From Micromonospora parva (GTDB taxonomy: Bacteria > Actinomycetota > Actinomycetes > Mycobacteriales > Micromonosporaceae): DNA of 64,000 nucleotides. Position numbers and translations under genes: made by a program. Shown here piece after piece: positions 18,073 through 27,636 of the stretch (position 1 is its first letter; each line of letters opens with the position of its first letter). Under the pieces are notes generated by a model that worked only from the letters and a program-made list of their open reading frames with translations, had not been told where the DNA came from and did no database searches. The DNA lies in contig NZ_JNZS01000004.1 in the NCBI RefSeq assembly GCF_000718515.1, positions 431,851-495,850 on the forward strand. The letters are read 5' to 3'.

Positions 18073-18726
18073 TCATCGGCTGAGGTGCGCGGTGAACCAG
18101 GCGGCGGCCTGGTCGGCGACCTGCTCAAGGGTGCCCGGCTCCTCGAAGAGATGGGTGGCGCCGGGGATCACCCGCAGCTCGCCGGCCTCCCCCAGCTCGG
18201 CCAGCGCCTGCTCGTTGAGCGCGATCACCTCTTCGTCCAGCCCGCCCACCAACAGCAACGTCGGGGTACGCACCTGGGCCAGCGCGTCCCCGGCCAGATC
18301 TGGTCGACCACCCCGGCTGACCACGGCAGCCACCCGATCGGCGCGCGACGCCGCCGCGACCAGGGCAGCGGCAGCACCCGTACTGGCCCCGAACAGGCCG
18401 ATCGGCACGTCGCCGGCCGGACGCCCGGTGGCGAGCCAGTCGACGATCCCGGCCAGCCGGCTGGCCAACAGCCCGATGTCGAAGCGCAGTTCGGCGGTTC
18501 GCGTGTCCACCTCGTCCTCGACCGGGGTGAGCAGATCCACCAGCACGGTGGCGAGCCCACTGTCGTTCAGTGTCCGGGCCACCGACACGTTGCGCGGGCT
18601 GTGCCGGGAACTGCCACTGCCGTGCGCGAACAGCACCACGCCGACCGGCTGGGCGGGCAGCGTCAGGTCGGCGGGGAGCTGGGCCTCCCCGATCGGCACC
18701 ATCACCGTGCTGCGCTGCTCGTCCAT
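18073..18726 (-). CDS. Dienelactone hydrolase-like alpha/beta hydrolase
   Basis: 217 aa alpha/beta-hydrolase with the nucleophile elbow G-A-S-T-G (LFGASTGAAAAL, Ser ~115). The acid is probably in LVGGLDEEV and the catalytic His in PGATHLFEEPG near the C-terminus. A conserved FAHGSGSSRHSPRN forms the oxyanion region. Such proteins are often fused to phosphoribosyltransferases in stress clusters; here it stands alone. Substrate unknown. The ATG has GGAGGTGAGG upstream. Its stop is immediately next to that of the AI-2E gene. Confidence 0.88.
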   Translation of the reverse strand: MDEQRSTVMVPIGEAQLPADLTLPAQPVGVVLFAHGSGSSRHSPRNVSVARTLNDSGLATVLVDLLTPVEDEVDTRTAELRFDIGLLASRLAGIVDWLATGRPAGDVPIGLFGASTGAAAALVAAASRADRVAAVVSRGGRPDLAGDALAQVRTPTLLLVGGLDEEVIALNEQALAELGEAGELRVIPGATHLFEEPGTLEQVADQAAAWFTAHLSR

Positions 18727-18917
18727 GCCTCACCTCCGGGTGCTCACCGGTGCTGCGCGTACCCGGCCCGGCGCGCGCCACGCACGCCGGGGCGGTGTCA
18801 CCGCCGGGCCGTGGGCGCGCCGCCGGGCCGCGTTTGCCCGCTGGGGCGTCGGGTACGCGACGAGCGACCGCAGACCGTGTCGGCGCCACCGCGCCCCGAC
18901 GGATCGCGAGGATCGCC

Positions 18918-19112
18918 ATGGCCAAGCAGCAGATCTCCCGGCAGCAGCAGCTGACCGAGCAGGCCCAGCGGGAACAGGACGCCGAGCGTAACCAGGACTT
19001 CGGGGACCAGGATTTCGGCGACCAGGCCGCGTCGGCCCGGCTGCCCGACGACCCGAAGGCGGCGGCGCCCAGGGACGCGATCGGCCGTCCGTCGACCGGC
19101 GAGCCGGTCTGA
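18918..19112 (+). CDS. Small hydrophilic Gln/Asp-rich protein
   Basis: 64 aa, unrecognised. Starts MAKQQISRQQQLTEQAQREQ, followed by a short duplicated FGDQDFGDQ and a Pro/Ala-rich tail; predicted helical then disordered. Support is a GAGGATCGCC ribosome site, typical codon bias and a strong terminator right after the stop. It may be a small stress protein like its neighbours, by position only. Confidence 0.6.
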   Translation: MAKQQISRQQQLTEQAQREQDAERNQDFGDQDFGDQAASARLPDDPKAAAPRDAIGRPSTGEPV

Positions 19113-19122
19113 TCGACCAGTG

Positions 19123-19154
19123 CGGGTGGGGCGGGAACACTCCCGCCCCACCCG
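19123..19154. terminator. Bidirectional terminator between the 64-aa gene and GH65
   Basis: A perfect 14-bp stem (CGGGTGGGGCGGGA and complement) with the 4-nt loop ACAC lies exactly between the two convergent stop codons. Confidence 0.8.
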
Positions 19155-21527
19155 TCACTGTTCGCGCTCGGGCAGCCGCAGCAGCGGCGAGCGGCCCGGT
19201 GGCTGCTCGGGCGCGGGGCCGGACGGATCGGCCGGCGGCACCGGCACGGTCACCGGCTCGTCGCAGGTCACCCGCAGTAGCTGGTCGTGGTGGCGCAGCT
19301 CCACCACGTCGTCCGGGCCACCGTGGCGCAGCGAGTACGTCGTCTGGTGCGGTCGGACGTCCACCCGCAACGCCAGCCCGCGCCACTGCAGCGAGAACTC
19401 CAACCGGCTGAGCCGGCTGGAGAGCCGGGGGGCGAAGGACAGCCCGCCGTCGTGGTCCCGCAGACCACCGAACCCGCTGACCAGGGCGAGCCACGCACCG
19501 GCCAGCGACGCCATGTGTACGCCGTCGCGGGTGTTCTCGTTGAGGTCGTGAAGGTCCATCAGCGCTGCCTCACGCAGGTAGGTGTGCGCGAGTTCGGGGT
19601 GGCCCACCTCGGCGGCGAGCACCGACTGGGTGCAGGCCGACAACGACGAGTCGCGTACGGTGCGGCGCTCGTAGTAGAGGAAGTTGCGGACCTTCTCCTC
19701 GGGGGTGAAGGCGTCCCCCCGCCAGTGCATGGCGAGCACCAGGTCGGCCTGCTTGACCACCTGCTTGCGGTACAGCTCGAAGTACGGGTAGTGCAGCAGC
19801 AGCGGGTACTTCTCCGCCGGGGTGTGGGTGAAGTCCCACTCCTGGAGCCGGGTGAAGCCCTCGACCTGTTGGTGCACGTCGAGTTCGTCGTCGTACGGGA
19901 CGTGCATGGAGGTGGCGGCGTCCCGCCAGCTCGCGGCCTCCTCGTCGGTGACCCCGAGGTGGAACGCCTCGTCCCGGTAGCGCATCACCACGTCGGCGGC
20001 GGCGAGCAGGTTCCGCTGCGCCATCAGGTTGGTGTAGACGTTGTCGTTCTTCACAGCGGTGTACTCGTCCGGGCCGGTGACACCGTCGATGTGGAACCGC
20101 CCGTGCCGGTCGTGGTGGCCGATCGAGCGCCACAGCCGGGCGGTCTCCACCAGCAGCTCCAGCCCGATCTCCCGTTCCATCTGGGTGTCCCCGGTGACCA
20201 TCACGTAGCGGCGCACCGCGTCGGCGATGTCGGCGGCGATGTGGAAGGCGGCGGTGCCGGCCGGCCAGTAACCGGATGATTCCGGGCCCTCGATGGTCCG
20301 CCAGGGGAAGGCGGCGCCCCGCAGGTTGAGCGTCTCGGCCCGTTCCCGCGCCGAATCCAGCGTGCTGTGCCGCCACTGCAACGCGCTGCGTACCGCGCTC
20401 GGCTGGGTGTACGTGAGCACCGGCAGGACGAACATCTCGGTGTCCCAGAAGGCGTGGCCGTCGTAACCGGGGCCGGTCAGCCCTTTCGCCGAGATCGGCC
20501 GCTGCTCGGCGCGCGCGCCGGCCTGCAACACGTGGAAGAGACCGAACCGGACCGCCTGCTGCACCTCCGGGTCGCCCTCGACCAGCACGTCGGAGGCGTC
20601 CCAGAACGCGTCGAGATAGTTGCGCTGCTCCCGGTGGAGCCCGTCCCACCCGTCCAGCCGGGCGCCGGCCAGTGCCGCGCCGACCTGGTCGCGCAGCGCC
20701 GGCAGTGACCGGCGACTCGACCAGCTGTACGTCAGGTACTTGATCACCCGCAGCTTCTCGCCGGGCTTGAGCACGCAGGCGATCGTGGTGCGCACCCAGT
20801 CCTGGTAGCCCTCTGACTCGATGGTGGTGTGGTCCGGGCCGTGCACCTCGTGCTCCATGGCGGCGGCGACCCGGAGACCGGAGACCTTGGTGCGGTGGAT
20901 CAGCTGCCCGCCGTCGGGGGTGGTCAACTCCTCCTCGGCCAGCAGCGGCGACTCCAGCACCGCCGCGACCCGGGGGTCCTTGCTCTGCGCGGGCAGCGAC
21001 TCGTTTGCCACCAACTCGGATTGCACGATGAGCCGCAGCGGGCCGTCGACGGCCTCCACCTCGTAGCTGATGGCGGCCACGGACCGCTGGGTGAACGAGA
21101 CGAGGCGGGTGCTGCGCACCTTGACCTCACGGCCGGCGGGCGAGCGCCAGTGCAGTTCCCGGTGCAGCGTCCCGGCTCGCATGTCGAGGATCCGCTCGTG
21201 GGCGAGCAGCTCGCCGTAGCGCACGTCGAGCGGTTCGTCGTCGACGAGCAGCCGGATCAGTTTGCCGTTGGTGACGTTGACGATGGTCTGCCCGGACTCG
21301 GGGAAGCCGTAGCCCGCCTCGGCGTACGGCAGCGGGCGCAGCTCGTAGAACGAGTTGAGGTAGGTGCCGGGCAGGCCGTGCGGCTCGCCCTCGTCGAGGT
21401 TGCCCCGCAGGCCGACGTGCCCGTTGGAGAGCGCGAAGACCGACTCCGACTGGGCCAGCACGTCCATGTCCAGCCGGGTCTCCCGGACGTGCCACGGCTC
21501 GACCGGATAGGCGCGCTCACGAATCAT
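19155..21527 (-). CDS. Glycoside hydrolase family 65 phosphorylase (trehalose/maltose/kojibiose-type)
   Basis: 790 aa, the usual GH65 length. An N-terminal beta-sandwich (to ~270) opens [20 protein letters not shown]; an (alpha/alpha)6 barrel follows. The general acid is the Glu of GVTGPDEYT (~487), and the phosphate-site [11 protein letters not shown] is present, so it should be a phosphorylase: disaccharide plus phosphate to beta-glucose 1-phosphate plus sugar. It overlaps the upstream HAD gene by 4 nt (ATGA). That gene resembles beta-phosphoglucomutase, which would convert the product to glucose 6-phosphate. Which disaccharide is used cannot be read from sequence. There is no signal peptide. 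Confidence 0.92.
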   Translation of the reverse strand: MIRERAYPVEPWHVRETRLDMDVLAQSESVFALSNGHVGLRGNLDEGEPHGLPGTYLNSFYELRPLPYAEAGYGFPESGQTIVNVTNGKLIRLLVDDEPLDVRYGELLAHERILDMRAGTLHRELHWRSPAGREVKVRSTRLVSFTQRSVAAISYEVEAVDGPLRLIVQSELVANESLPAQSKDPRVAAVLESPLLAEEELTTPDGGQLIHRTKVSGLRVAAAMEHEVHGPDHTTIESEGYQDWVRTTIACVLKPGEKLRVIKYLTYSWSSRRSLPALRDQVGAALAGARLDGWDGLHREQRNYLDAFWDASDVLVEGDPEVQQAVRFGLFHVLQAGARAEQRPISAKGLTGPGYDGHAFWDTEMFVLPVLTYTQPSAVRSALQWRHSTLDSARERAETLNLRGAAFPWRTIEGPESSGYWPAGTAAFHIAADIADAVRRYVMVTGDTQMEREIGLELLVETARLWRSIGHHDRHGRFHIDGVTGPDEYTAVKNDNVYTNLMAQRNLLAAADVVMRYRDEAFHLGVTDEEAASWRDAATSMHVPYDDELDVHQQVEGFTRLQEWDFTHTPAEKYPLLLHYPYFELYRKQVVKQADLVLAMHWRGDAFTPEEKVRNFLYYERRTVRDSSLSACTQSVLAAEVGHPELAHTYLREAALMDLHDLNENTRDGVHMASLAGAWLALVSGFGGLRDHDGGLSFAPRLSSRLSRLEFSLQWRGLALRVDVRPHQTTYSLRHGGPDDVVELRHHDQLLRVTCDEPVTVPVPPADPSGPAPEQPPGRSPLLRLPEREQ

Positions 21528-22312
21528 GCGGAGCCCCGTTCGGTGGCGGTGGGGGTGGGCGTCGGTGGGTCGGCGACGTCGAGCAGGTCGGCGAGGTCCG
21601 TCACGACGATGTCGGCGCCGTGGGCGAGCAGCTCGTCAGCCTGCCCGACCCGGTCGACGCCGATCACGTAACCGAAGCCACCGGCGCGGCCGGCGGCCAC
21701 CCCGGAGAGCGCGTCCTCGAAGACGGCGGCCTGTGTCGGGTCGACGCCGAGCAGCCTGGCCCCGGCGAGGAAGGTGTCGGGGTGTGGTTTGCCGCGCAGT
21801 CCCTGGGCGCGGGCGACCAGCCCGTCGACCCGGGCCTCCAGCAGTGACTCGAATCCGGCGGCGGCGACCACCTCGGCCCCGTTCGCGCTCGCGGTGACCA
21901 CGGCGCGGTGCAGCCCGGCGGCGGTCGCCGCCTTCAGGTAGCGCACCGAGCCCGGGTAGACCTCGACGCCGGCGCTGCGCAGACGGTGCAGCAGCAGGAC
22001 GTTCTTGCGGTTGCCCAGGCCGTTGACGGTTTCCGCCTCAGGCGGGTCGTCCGGGTCGCCTTCGGGCAGCACGATCCCCCGGGAGGCGAGGAACGACCGG
22101 ACGCCGTCGGCCCGGGGCCGGCCGTCGACGTAGCGGTTGTAGTCCGGGCCGGGATCGAACGGTTGGAACGGCGTGCCGGAGGCCGCGGCGCGCTGGCGGA
22201 GAAACTCGTCGAAGGTCTGCGTCCAGGCGGCGTTGTGTACGCGGGCGGTCTGCGTCAGCACACCGTCCAGATCGAAGAGACAGGCGGTCACGTGAGCAGG
22301 TAGGCCCAGCAC
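21524..22312 (-). CDS. Beta-phosphoglucomutase-like HAD hydrolase
   Basis: 262 aa. The HAD nucleophile motif is [16 protein letters not shown] (Asp14, Asp16). A helical cap carries [15 protein letters not shown], typical of the beta-phosphoglucomutase group that accompanies GH65 enzymes. Later come [15 protein letters not shown] and [12 protein letters not shown] (motifs II-IV). The reaction expected from context is interconversion of beta-glucose 1-phosphate and glucose 6-phosphate; a phosphatase role cannot be excluded. The GTG start is probably leaderless. It is translationally coupled to the phosphorylase. Confidence 0.9.
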   Translation of the reverse strand: MLGLPAHVTACLFDLDGVLTQTARVHNAAWTQTFDEFLRQRAAASGTPFQPFDPGPDYNRYVDGRPRADGVRSFLASRGIVLPEGDPDDPPEAETVNGLGNRKNVLLLHRLRSAGVEVYPGSVRYLKAATAAGLHRAVVTASANGAEVVAAAGFESLLEARVDGLVARAQGLRGKPHPDTFLAGARLLGVDPTQAAVFEDALSGVAAGRAGGFGYVIGVDRVGQADELLAHGADIVVTDLADLLDVADPPTPTPTATERGSA

Positions 22313-22324
22313 GGTACGAATCTA
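22310..22324 (-). promoter_or_regulatory. Leaderless promoter: TAGATT, 6 nt, GTG
   Basis: On the minus strand TAGATT (22324-22319) is followed by CGTACC and the GTG at 22312. It would drive the HAD-GH65 operon without a 5' leader. Confidence 0.6.
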
Positions 22325-22372
22325 TCCACCCTGCTGGACCCGCAAACCCATTTTCCGCCGCCCCGAGGCGGT

Positions 22373-22837
22373 TCAGTTCGGTCGCAGCGTCCAGATCACT
22401 GTCATCACCGCGGTTGGCTTTCCGCTCTCGGTGGCGATCTCCACGGCGACCGGGAATTCCGGACGCTGCCCGGCCTCCAGCTCCTCGATCACCTCGGCGG
22501 CCGGCCGGCCGAGTCGCGCGGTGGCCAGCACCGGCCCCATCGCGAGTTTCCGGTAGGCGATGTCGGCCCGGACGGCCAACGGCACGGCCCGGTCGAGCAG
22601 CTGCCCGAAGGCGGCCAGCACGACCGCGCCGGAGGCCGTCTCGCCAAGAGTGAACATGGCGCCGGCGTGTGGCCCGCCGATGTGGTTGTGGGTGGCCGGC
22701 GAGTCGGGCAGCCGGACGACCGCCCGGACGCCACCCTCCGCCTCGGGTGCCACCTCGACGAACTCAAGTCCGAGCGTACGAGCGAACGGCACCGCTTCCA
22801 GAATGCCGGCCGCCACCTGGCGGGAGTCGATAGTCAT
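22373..22837 (-). CDS. Hotdog-fold thioesterase-like protein (PaaI/DUF4442)
   Basis: 154 aa, single hotdog domain. The motif HNHIGGPHAGAMFTLGETAS is the PaaI/DUF4442 central helix region. It would hydrolyse acyl-CoA or a related thioester, with unknown substrate. It is monocistronic or weakly linked to the HAD gene 60 nt downstream. The ATG start lacks a ribosome site but has a -10 box at the leaderless distance. Confidence 0.85.
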   Translation of the reverse strand: MTIDSRQVAAGILEAVPFARTLGLEFVEVAPEAEGGVRAVVRLPDSPATHNHIGGPHAGAMFTLGETASGAVVLAAFGQLLDRAVPLAVRADIAYRKLAMGPVLATARLGRPAAEVIEELEAGQRPEFPVAVEIATESGKPTAVMTVIWTLRPN

Positions 22838-22849
22838 GACCCGACGTTA
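22835..22849 (-). promoter_or_regulatory. Leaderless promoter: TAACGT, 6 nt, ATG
   Basis: On the minus strand TAACGT (22849-22844), CGGGTC, then the ATG at 22837. It has the same geometry as the neighbouring HAD promoter. Confidence 0.6.
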
Positions 22850-22900
22850 CTCACCGGTAACCAGGCCGGCAACCAGCGGAGATCCGCCGACCGGGCACCC

Positions 22901-23896
22901 TCAGAGGTTGGCGATGGTGCGCAGGATCTCCGCGTAGAAGTTTCCGTCGATGCTGCGGAAGAAGGCAAAGTCCTGACCCGGGTCACCGAAGAACGGCCGC
23001 AGCGTCCAGGCCAGTTGGGTGCCGACGAAACCGAAGAGCAGGATCCAGATGTAGAGCAGGGTCATGCTCGCCGGCCGCTGCGTCGGCTCGCCGCGTCGGA
23101 TCGGAGCGTTGTCCCACGGGCGCTGCGGCGGGTAGCCGGGCGGGAACGAGGCACCGGCCGGCTGCCCGGTCCACTGCGCCGGAACCTGCGCCGGAGCTGG
23201 CGCGGTGGTCACCGCGCCGTTCGACGTCGACTCGGCCACCGCCGCCCCGGCCGGCACGGCCACCGCAGTGGCACTCTGACCGGCGGGCGGAGTGCCGACC
23301 GGCGTCGCCCCGGCGGGCACCGCGGCCGGCACGGCCTGGACCGGCGCCGGGGCGGTGACCTGCTCGGTGGCCTTGGCGGTAGGAGCCTCCGGCGCGAGCA
23401 GGCCGTGGTCGTTGAGCACCTGCATGCCGCCGGTCAGGAAACGCAACCCGACCAGCGCCGACAGGGTCAGGATCGCCACGTTGAGCAGCTTGAAGAACCC
23501 GTAGTCGTTGGCGGTGATCAGGAAGAACAGACTGATCGGCGCGAACGCCACAGCGAGCATCGAGGTGACGGTGATCGCCACCATCACCAGTGCCAACGAC
23601 TGCCGCACCGAGAGCCGGGCGCCGAAGACCAGGTTGAACAGGTAGAGCGTGGGCAGGCAGATGGCCAGCGTGACCAGGAACAGCAGTGGCAGCTTCAACG
23701 CCGAGGTCAGCGCCATCAGCGGGCTGTGGAAGAAGCCCAACACCGCCCCGTAACAGGCCAACGCGATGGCGGAGCTGGTCAGCATCCGCCCGGTCAGGCC
23801 GTTGAGGTCACGCTCGGCCACGATCTGCTGCCAGATGCCCTCGCGATCGCGCAGGATGCGCTCGATCACGAGCGGGCTGGGACGGTCACCCGACAC
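22901..23896 (-). CDS. Multi-pass membrane protein with Ala/Pro-rich linker, unknown function
   Basis: 331 aa. Residues ~1-45 are cytoplasmic, then four or five membrane helices (ALKLPLLFLVTLAICLPTLY, LFFLITANDYGFFKLLN). A ~120-residue Ala/Pro/Val-rich linker follows, then one last membrane helix (LLYIWILLFGFVGTQLAWTL) and a short end (FFRSIDGNFYAEILRTI). I do not recognise the family. The GTG at 23896 after GAGGGGT is preferred to a longer form that would overlap the ABC ATPase gene. Confidence 0.75.
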   Translation of the reverse strand: MSGDRPSPLVIERILRDREGIWQQIVAERDLNGLTGRMLTSSAIALACYGAVLGFFHSPLMALTSALKLPLLFLVTLAICLPTLYLFNLVFGARLSVRQSLALVMVAITVTSMLAVAFAPISLFFLITANDYGFFKLLNVAILTLSALVGLRFLTGGMQVLNDHGLLAPEAPTAKATEQVTAPAPVQAVPAAVPAGATPVGTPPAGQSATAVAVPAGAAVAESTSNGAVTTAPAPAQVPAQWTGQPAGASFPPGYPPQRPWDNAPIRRGEPTQRPASMTLLYIWILLFGFVGTQLAWTLRPFFGDPGQDFAFFRSIDGNFYAEILRTIANL

Positions 23897-23988
23897 GGGG
23901 ACCCCTCTCGATGCTCTTGCACTGTGGACTGGGTGGGCAGACGGTAGGGCACCGGGTGGCCGGTCCGCCACCCCGCTCCGGCGCGTCG

Positions 23989-25287
23989 TCAGCGCCACCC
24001 CACGTCGATCCGGTCGCCACGCTCGTCGAAGAAGTGCAACGCGTCCATCCGCACCGAGACGGCGAGCGGGTGACCGGCACTGACCGCCGGGTACGGCGCC
24101 AGCCGCACCGCCAGCTCCGCCGGCCGTCGGTGGTGACGGCCCGGATCGGGGAGCACGCTGGTCTGGACGCCGCCTGTCGCGGGCTCCTGCGCCTCCACCG
24201 GCTTGCCGGTGAGCCGCTGCATCACCGAGCCGAACCGGCGCAGGCCGCGCTGGCCGACCGGCGGCGGATCGAGCGGGGTGCCCATCTCGTCCACCATGAT
24301 CGCGGTCGCGCCGATGTCGAGGAACGCCAATGACTCGTGCCCGTGATGCTCCAGGTAACGGATCCGCCCGCGCAGCACGTCACCGGGGCTGTCCGGGGCG
24401 ACCGGGGTGAGCGCCTCGGCACGCATGCCGACCACGATCCGCTCACCGTGGTAGTGCGCCACCGCCCGACTGCGGATGTCGTTCCAGGGCAGGTAGAGCG
24501 ACTGGTCGCCGAGGTTGAGCGTGACGTACCGGTCGAGGTGGACGTAGACCGACGCCTCCAGCAGGTTCATCCGTGGGCTGCCCAGGAACGCCGCCACGTA
24601 CAGCGTCGCCGGCCGGCCGTACACCTGGGTCGGGGTGCCCACGTCCTGGAGCACGCCGCGGCGCATGATGGCCACCCGGTCGGCCATGGTGAGCGCCTCG
24701 GCCTGGTCGTGCGTGACGTAGACGGTGGTGACGCCCAGCTCACGGGTCAGGCCCGAGATCTCCGCGCGCAGCTCGGCACGAAGACCACTGTCCAGGTTCG
24801 ACAGCGGCTCGTCCATCAGGAACAGGCCGGGCCGGCGGACGATCGCCCGACCCATCGCCACCCGCTGCCGTTGCCCGCCGGAGAGCTGACCCGGCTTGCG
24901 GGCCAGCACGTCACCGATGCCCAGCGCGCTCGCCACGTCGCTGACCCGCTCACCCCTCGGCTCGGGCTCGATCCCGGCCAGCCGCAGCGGGAACGCGATG
25001 TTGTCGCCAACTGTCATGTGGGGGTAGAGGGCGAAGTCCTGGAAGACCATGGCGATCTTGCGGTCCCGTGGGGGGAGGTCGTTGGCCAACTCGCCGTCGA
25101 GCATCACCGCGCCGGTGGTGGGTTCCTCCAACCCGGCGATCATTCGCAACACCGTCGACTTGCCGCACCCGGATGGCCCGAGCAGCACCATGAACTCACC
25201 GTCGTTGACATCGAGATTGATGCTGTCGACGGCAACAGTGCCATCCCGGAAAACCTTGGTCACATCCTTGAGCGTGACGGTGCTCAC
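23989..25287 (-). CDS. Carbohydrate-type ABC transporter ATPase (MsiK/UgpC-like), orphan
   Basis: 432 aa. It has Walker A (GPSGCGKST), the Q-loop (VFQDFALYPHMTV), the signature LSGGQRQRVAMGRA, Walker B (LFLMDEPLSNLD) and the switch His (VTHDQAEA). A C-terminal OB/TOBE domain (VVGMRAEALTPV) places it with sugar-uptake ATPases. It is ~55 residues longer than usual MsiK proteins. No permease or binding protein is near, so it may energise several transporters in trans, as MsiK does. The GTG at 25287 after GGGGGAAG is favoured. Confidence 0.9.
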   Translation of the reverse strand: MSTVTLKDVTKVFRDGTVAVDSINLDVNDGEFMVLLGPSGCGKSTVLRMIAGLEEPTTGAVMLDGELANDLPPRDRKIAMVFQDFALYPHMTVGDNIAFPLRLAGIEPEPRGERVSDVASALGIGDVLARKPGQLSGGQRQRVAMGRAIVRRPGLFLMDEPLSNLDSGLRAELRAEISGLTRELGVTTVYVTHDQAEALTMADRVAIMRRGVLQDVGTPTQVYGRPATLYVAAFLGSPRMNLLEASVYVHLDRYVTLNLGDQSLYLPWNDIRSRAVAHYHGERIVVGMRAEALTPVAPDSPGDVLRGRIRYLEHHGHESLAFLDIGATAIMVDEMGTPLDPPPVGQRGLRRFGSVMQRLTGKPVEAQEPATGGVQTSVLPDPGRHHRRPAELAVRLAPYPAVSAGHPLAVSVRMDALHFFDERGDRIDVGWR

Positions 25288-25410
25288 CGTCTTCCCCCCC
25301 AGCGCGTCGGCCGAACCCTCCAAGACTGTGACCAGGATCATGGCGTTAGCACATCGGGTAAACGTCTTATGTTCGATCGATGTCGCTGCTATTACACGAC
25401 AGACGGCCGA

Positions 25411-27621
25411 TCAGCAGTGCGTGGACCTCTCGCCGGGCTCCCCGAGGAACACCTGGCGCACCACCCGCTCCGCCGCCCGCCCGTCGTCCATTGTGCAGAA
25501 CCGGGCCCGGAACTGCTCACGCGCCTTCGCTGCCGAGTCCGAGCGCACCGCATCGGTGCGGAACACATCGAGAAGGTCGGCGAAAGTGGCGGCCACCGCG
25601 CCCGGCGGCTCGGCGGTGACGTCGAAGTAGACACCCCGGGCCAGCCGGTACGCCTCCCAGTCCGGGGTGTAGAGCACGATCGGCCGGTCCAGCACCGCGT
25701 AGTCGAACATGGCCGACGAGTAGTCGGTGACCAGCACGTCCGCCACCAGGTAGAGATCCTCCACCCGCTGGTGGCCGCTGACGTCCCGCACCCGCTCCCA
25801 GTCCTTCGGCCTACCCGGACGTCGATCCCGGTCGTGGAAGTAGTGGCTGCGCATCAGCAACCGGCCCGAGTCCCCCAACGCCTGCACGAAGCGGTCCGGG
25901 TCGAACGGTGGCCGGTAGCCGGGCAGGTGCTCGCGGTGCGTCGGGGCGTACAGGACGACCTGCTCGTCGGGGTCGAGACCGAACTCTTCGCGGAGTCGGC
26001 GCACCTCGTCCGGACCGGCCGTGACCAGGCGGTCGTTGCGCGGGTACCCCACCTCCAGGGTCGTGTACGTGGCCGGATACGCCCGGTCCCACATCTGGGT
26101 GGAGAAGCTGTTGGCGCTGATGCTGTAGTCCCAGCGGTCCACCCGGCGCAGCAGCCCGGCGAAGTCCATCCGGCCCGCGCCGATCGGGTAGCGCTGCTGA
26201 TCCAACCCCATCACCTTGACCGGCGTGCCGTGGTGGGTCTGCACGTGCACCTGTTCCGGTCGCTTGCGGACGAAGTCCGGGAAGTTGACGTTGTTGACCA
26301 GCCACCGGGCGCGGGCGAGCACCCGGTAGTACGCCGGCGTGCCGGCCACCACGTACTCCACCCCGGCCGGCACGGCGTCCACCCGGTCCCGGCGCACGAT
26401 CCACACCCCGCGCACCCCCGGCGCCAACCGGCGGGCGACCTCGTAGATGGCCGCCGGGTTACAGGAGTAACCCCGGTACCAGTACGCGGCGTACACCGCG
26501 AGCGTCGGGTCGACGGGACGTCGCAACTCAGCCCGGTAGTACTCGCGCAGCAGCCCGTCGCGGGTCAGCCGGGCACCGCGCCGGGCAACCGGGCCGACAG
26601 TGCGCCGAGCGGTGCGGGCCCGCCGGCGGGCGGCGTCCCGGGCCCGGCTGGCCGCCCGCAACGCGCTGAAGGTACGCCACCGGCCGGTGGCGACGAGCTT
26701 GTGTTTGATCCCCTCGACCCCGTCGGGCACCGGATAGCCGCCGGGCGGCAGCCAACGCTCGTAGTCGGCGGTGATCTGCGCGAAGAAGGCCTCCCGCAGC
26801 TCCGGCGCGATCCGCTGACCGTTGCCGAGCACCGTCAGGTAGTGCCAGATCATCCGTTCGAAGACCGCCGGCCGCAGCGCCTCCGTCGCCGACCCCCACG
26901 AATCCATCAGATGGAAGACCCGGTGCCACTGCGGGAAGACCTCGAAGTGCCGGTCACCCCGGGTCCGGGTGATCGCGCCCGCGCGGCGTTGGCGGTAGTT
27001 GACACAGACCCGGTCCAGTACGCCGATCCGCCGCGCCGCCATCAGCACCGGGTAGCTGAACGAGACGTCCTCGTACCAGCCGGGCGCGAAGCGCAGCCCC
27101 AGGTCGACCAGGAACTCCCGACGGACCAGCCGGTTCCACGCGGTGTGCAGCAGGTGCATCGCCTGCGGCCGGTCCCGCAACCGGAAGGTGCCCGAGCCCG
27201 GTGACTCCGGAAACACCTCCGCCATCGCGCTGCGGGTGGCGGTGTTGTTCCAGTGGGTGCGGACGTGATCGACGAGCAGGACGTCCGGGCGGGTGACCCG
27301 CAACCGTTCGGCGACGTCGGTCAGACACTCCGGCGCCAGCCAGTCGTCGCCGTCGAGGAACCACACGTACTCGCCGACGGCCCGGTCCAGCCCGATGTTC
27401 CGGGCCGGACCGAGGCCGACGTTCTCCGGCAACCGGACCGAGCGGACCCGCTGGTCGCGGGCCGCGTACTCGTCGATGATGTCGCCGCTGGCGTCCGGCG
27501 AACAGTCGTCGACGGCGATCACCTCGATGTCGGTCTCCGGCTGACCGAGGATGGAGTCCAGGCATTCCCGCAGGTATCCCTGCACCCGGAAGGCCGGCAC
27601 CACGAAGCTGATCAGGGTCAT
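25411..27621 (-). CDS. Bifunctional GT2 glycosyltransferase / CDP-glycerol-type glycerophosphotransferase (TagF-like)
   Basis: 736 aa. The N-terminal GT2 domain (1-~230) has SFVVPAFRVQGYLRECLDSI and the DxD-like WFLDGDDW. The C-terminal domain (~370-736) is of the TagB/TagF family: HHGTPVKVMGLD, YAPTHREHLPG and DVLVTDYSSAMFDYAVLDRP. It should polymerise polyol-phosphate units from a CDP-polyol onto a lipid carrier at the cytoplasmic face. It is the last gene of an operon with export genes tagG and tagH, 15 nt after the CDP-alcohol gene. The exact polymer is unknown. Confidence 0.9.
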   Translation of the reverse strand: MTLISFVVPAFRVQGYLRECLDSILGQPETDIEVIAVDDCSPDASGDIIDEYAARDQRVRSVRLPENVGLGPARNIGLDRAVGEYVWFLDGDDWLAPECLTDVAERLRVTRPDVLLVDHVRTHWNNTATRSAMAEVFPESPGSGTFRLRDRPQAMHLLHTAWNRLVRREFLVDLGLRFAPGWYEDVSFSYPVLMAARRIGVLDRVCVNYRQRRAGAITRTRGDRHFEVFPQWHRVFHLMDSWGSATEALRPAVFERMIWHYLTVLGNGQRIAPELREAFFAQITADYERWLPPGGYPVPDGVEGIKHKLVATGRWRTFSALRAASRARDAARRRARTARRTVGPVARRGARLTRDGLLREYYRAELRRPVDPTLAVYAAYWYRGYSCNPAAIYEVARRLAPGVRGVWIVRRDRVDAVPAGVEYVVAGTPAYYRVLARARWLVNNVNFPDFVRKRPEQVHVQTHHGTPVKVMGLDQQRYPIGAGRMDFAGLLRRVDRWDYSISANSFSTQMWDRAYPATYTTLEVGYPRNDRLVTAGPDEVRRLREEFGLDPDEQVVLYAPTHREHLPGYRPPFDPDRFVQALGDSGRLLMRSHYFHDRDRRPGRPKDWERVRDVSGHQRVEDLYLVADVLVTDYSSAMFDYAVLDRPIVLYTPDWEAYRLARGVYFDVTAEPPGAVAATFADLLDVFRTDAVRSDSAAKAREQFRARFCTMDDGRAAERVVRQVFLGEPGERSTHC

Positions 27622-27636
27622 CCGGCCGTCCCTCCG

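Noticed and set aside
24337..27204. A 955-codon plus-strand open frame antisense to the ABC ATPase and TagF genes
   Set aside because: It is the wobble-opposed shadow of genes with clear motifs; its translation is low-complexity Arg/His/Val/Pro with no domain.
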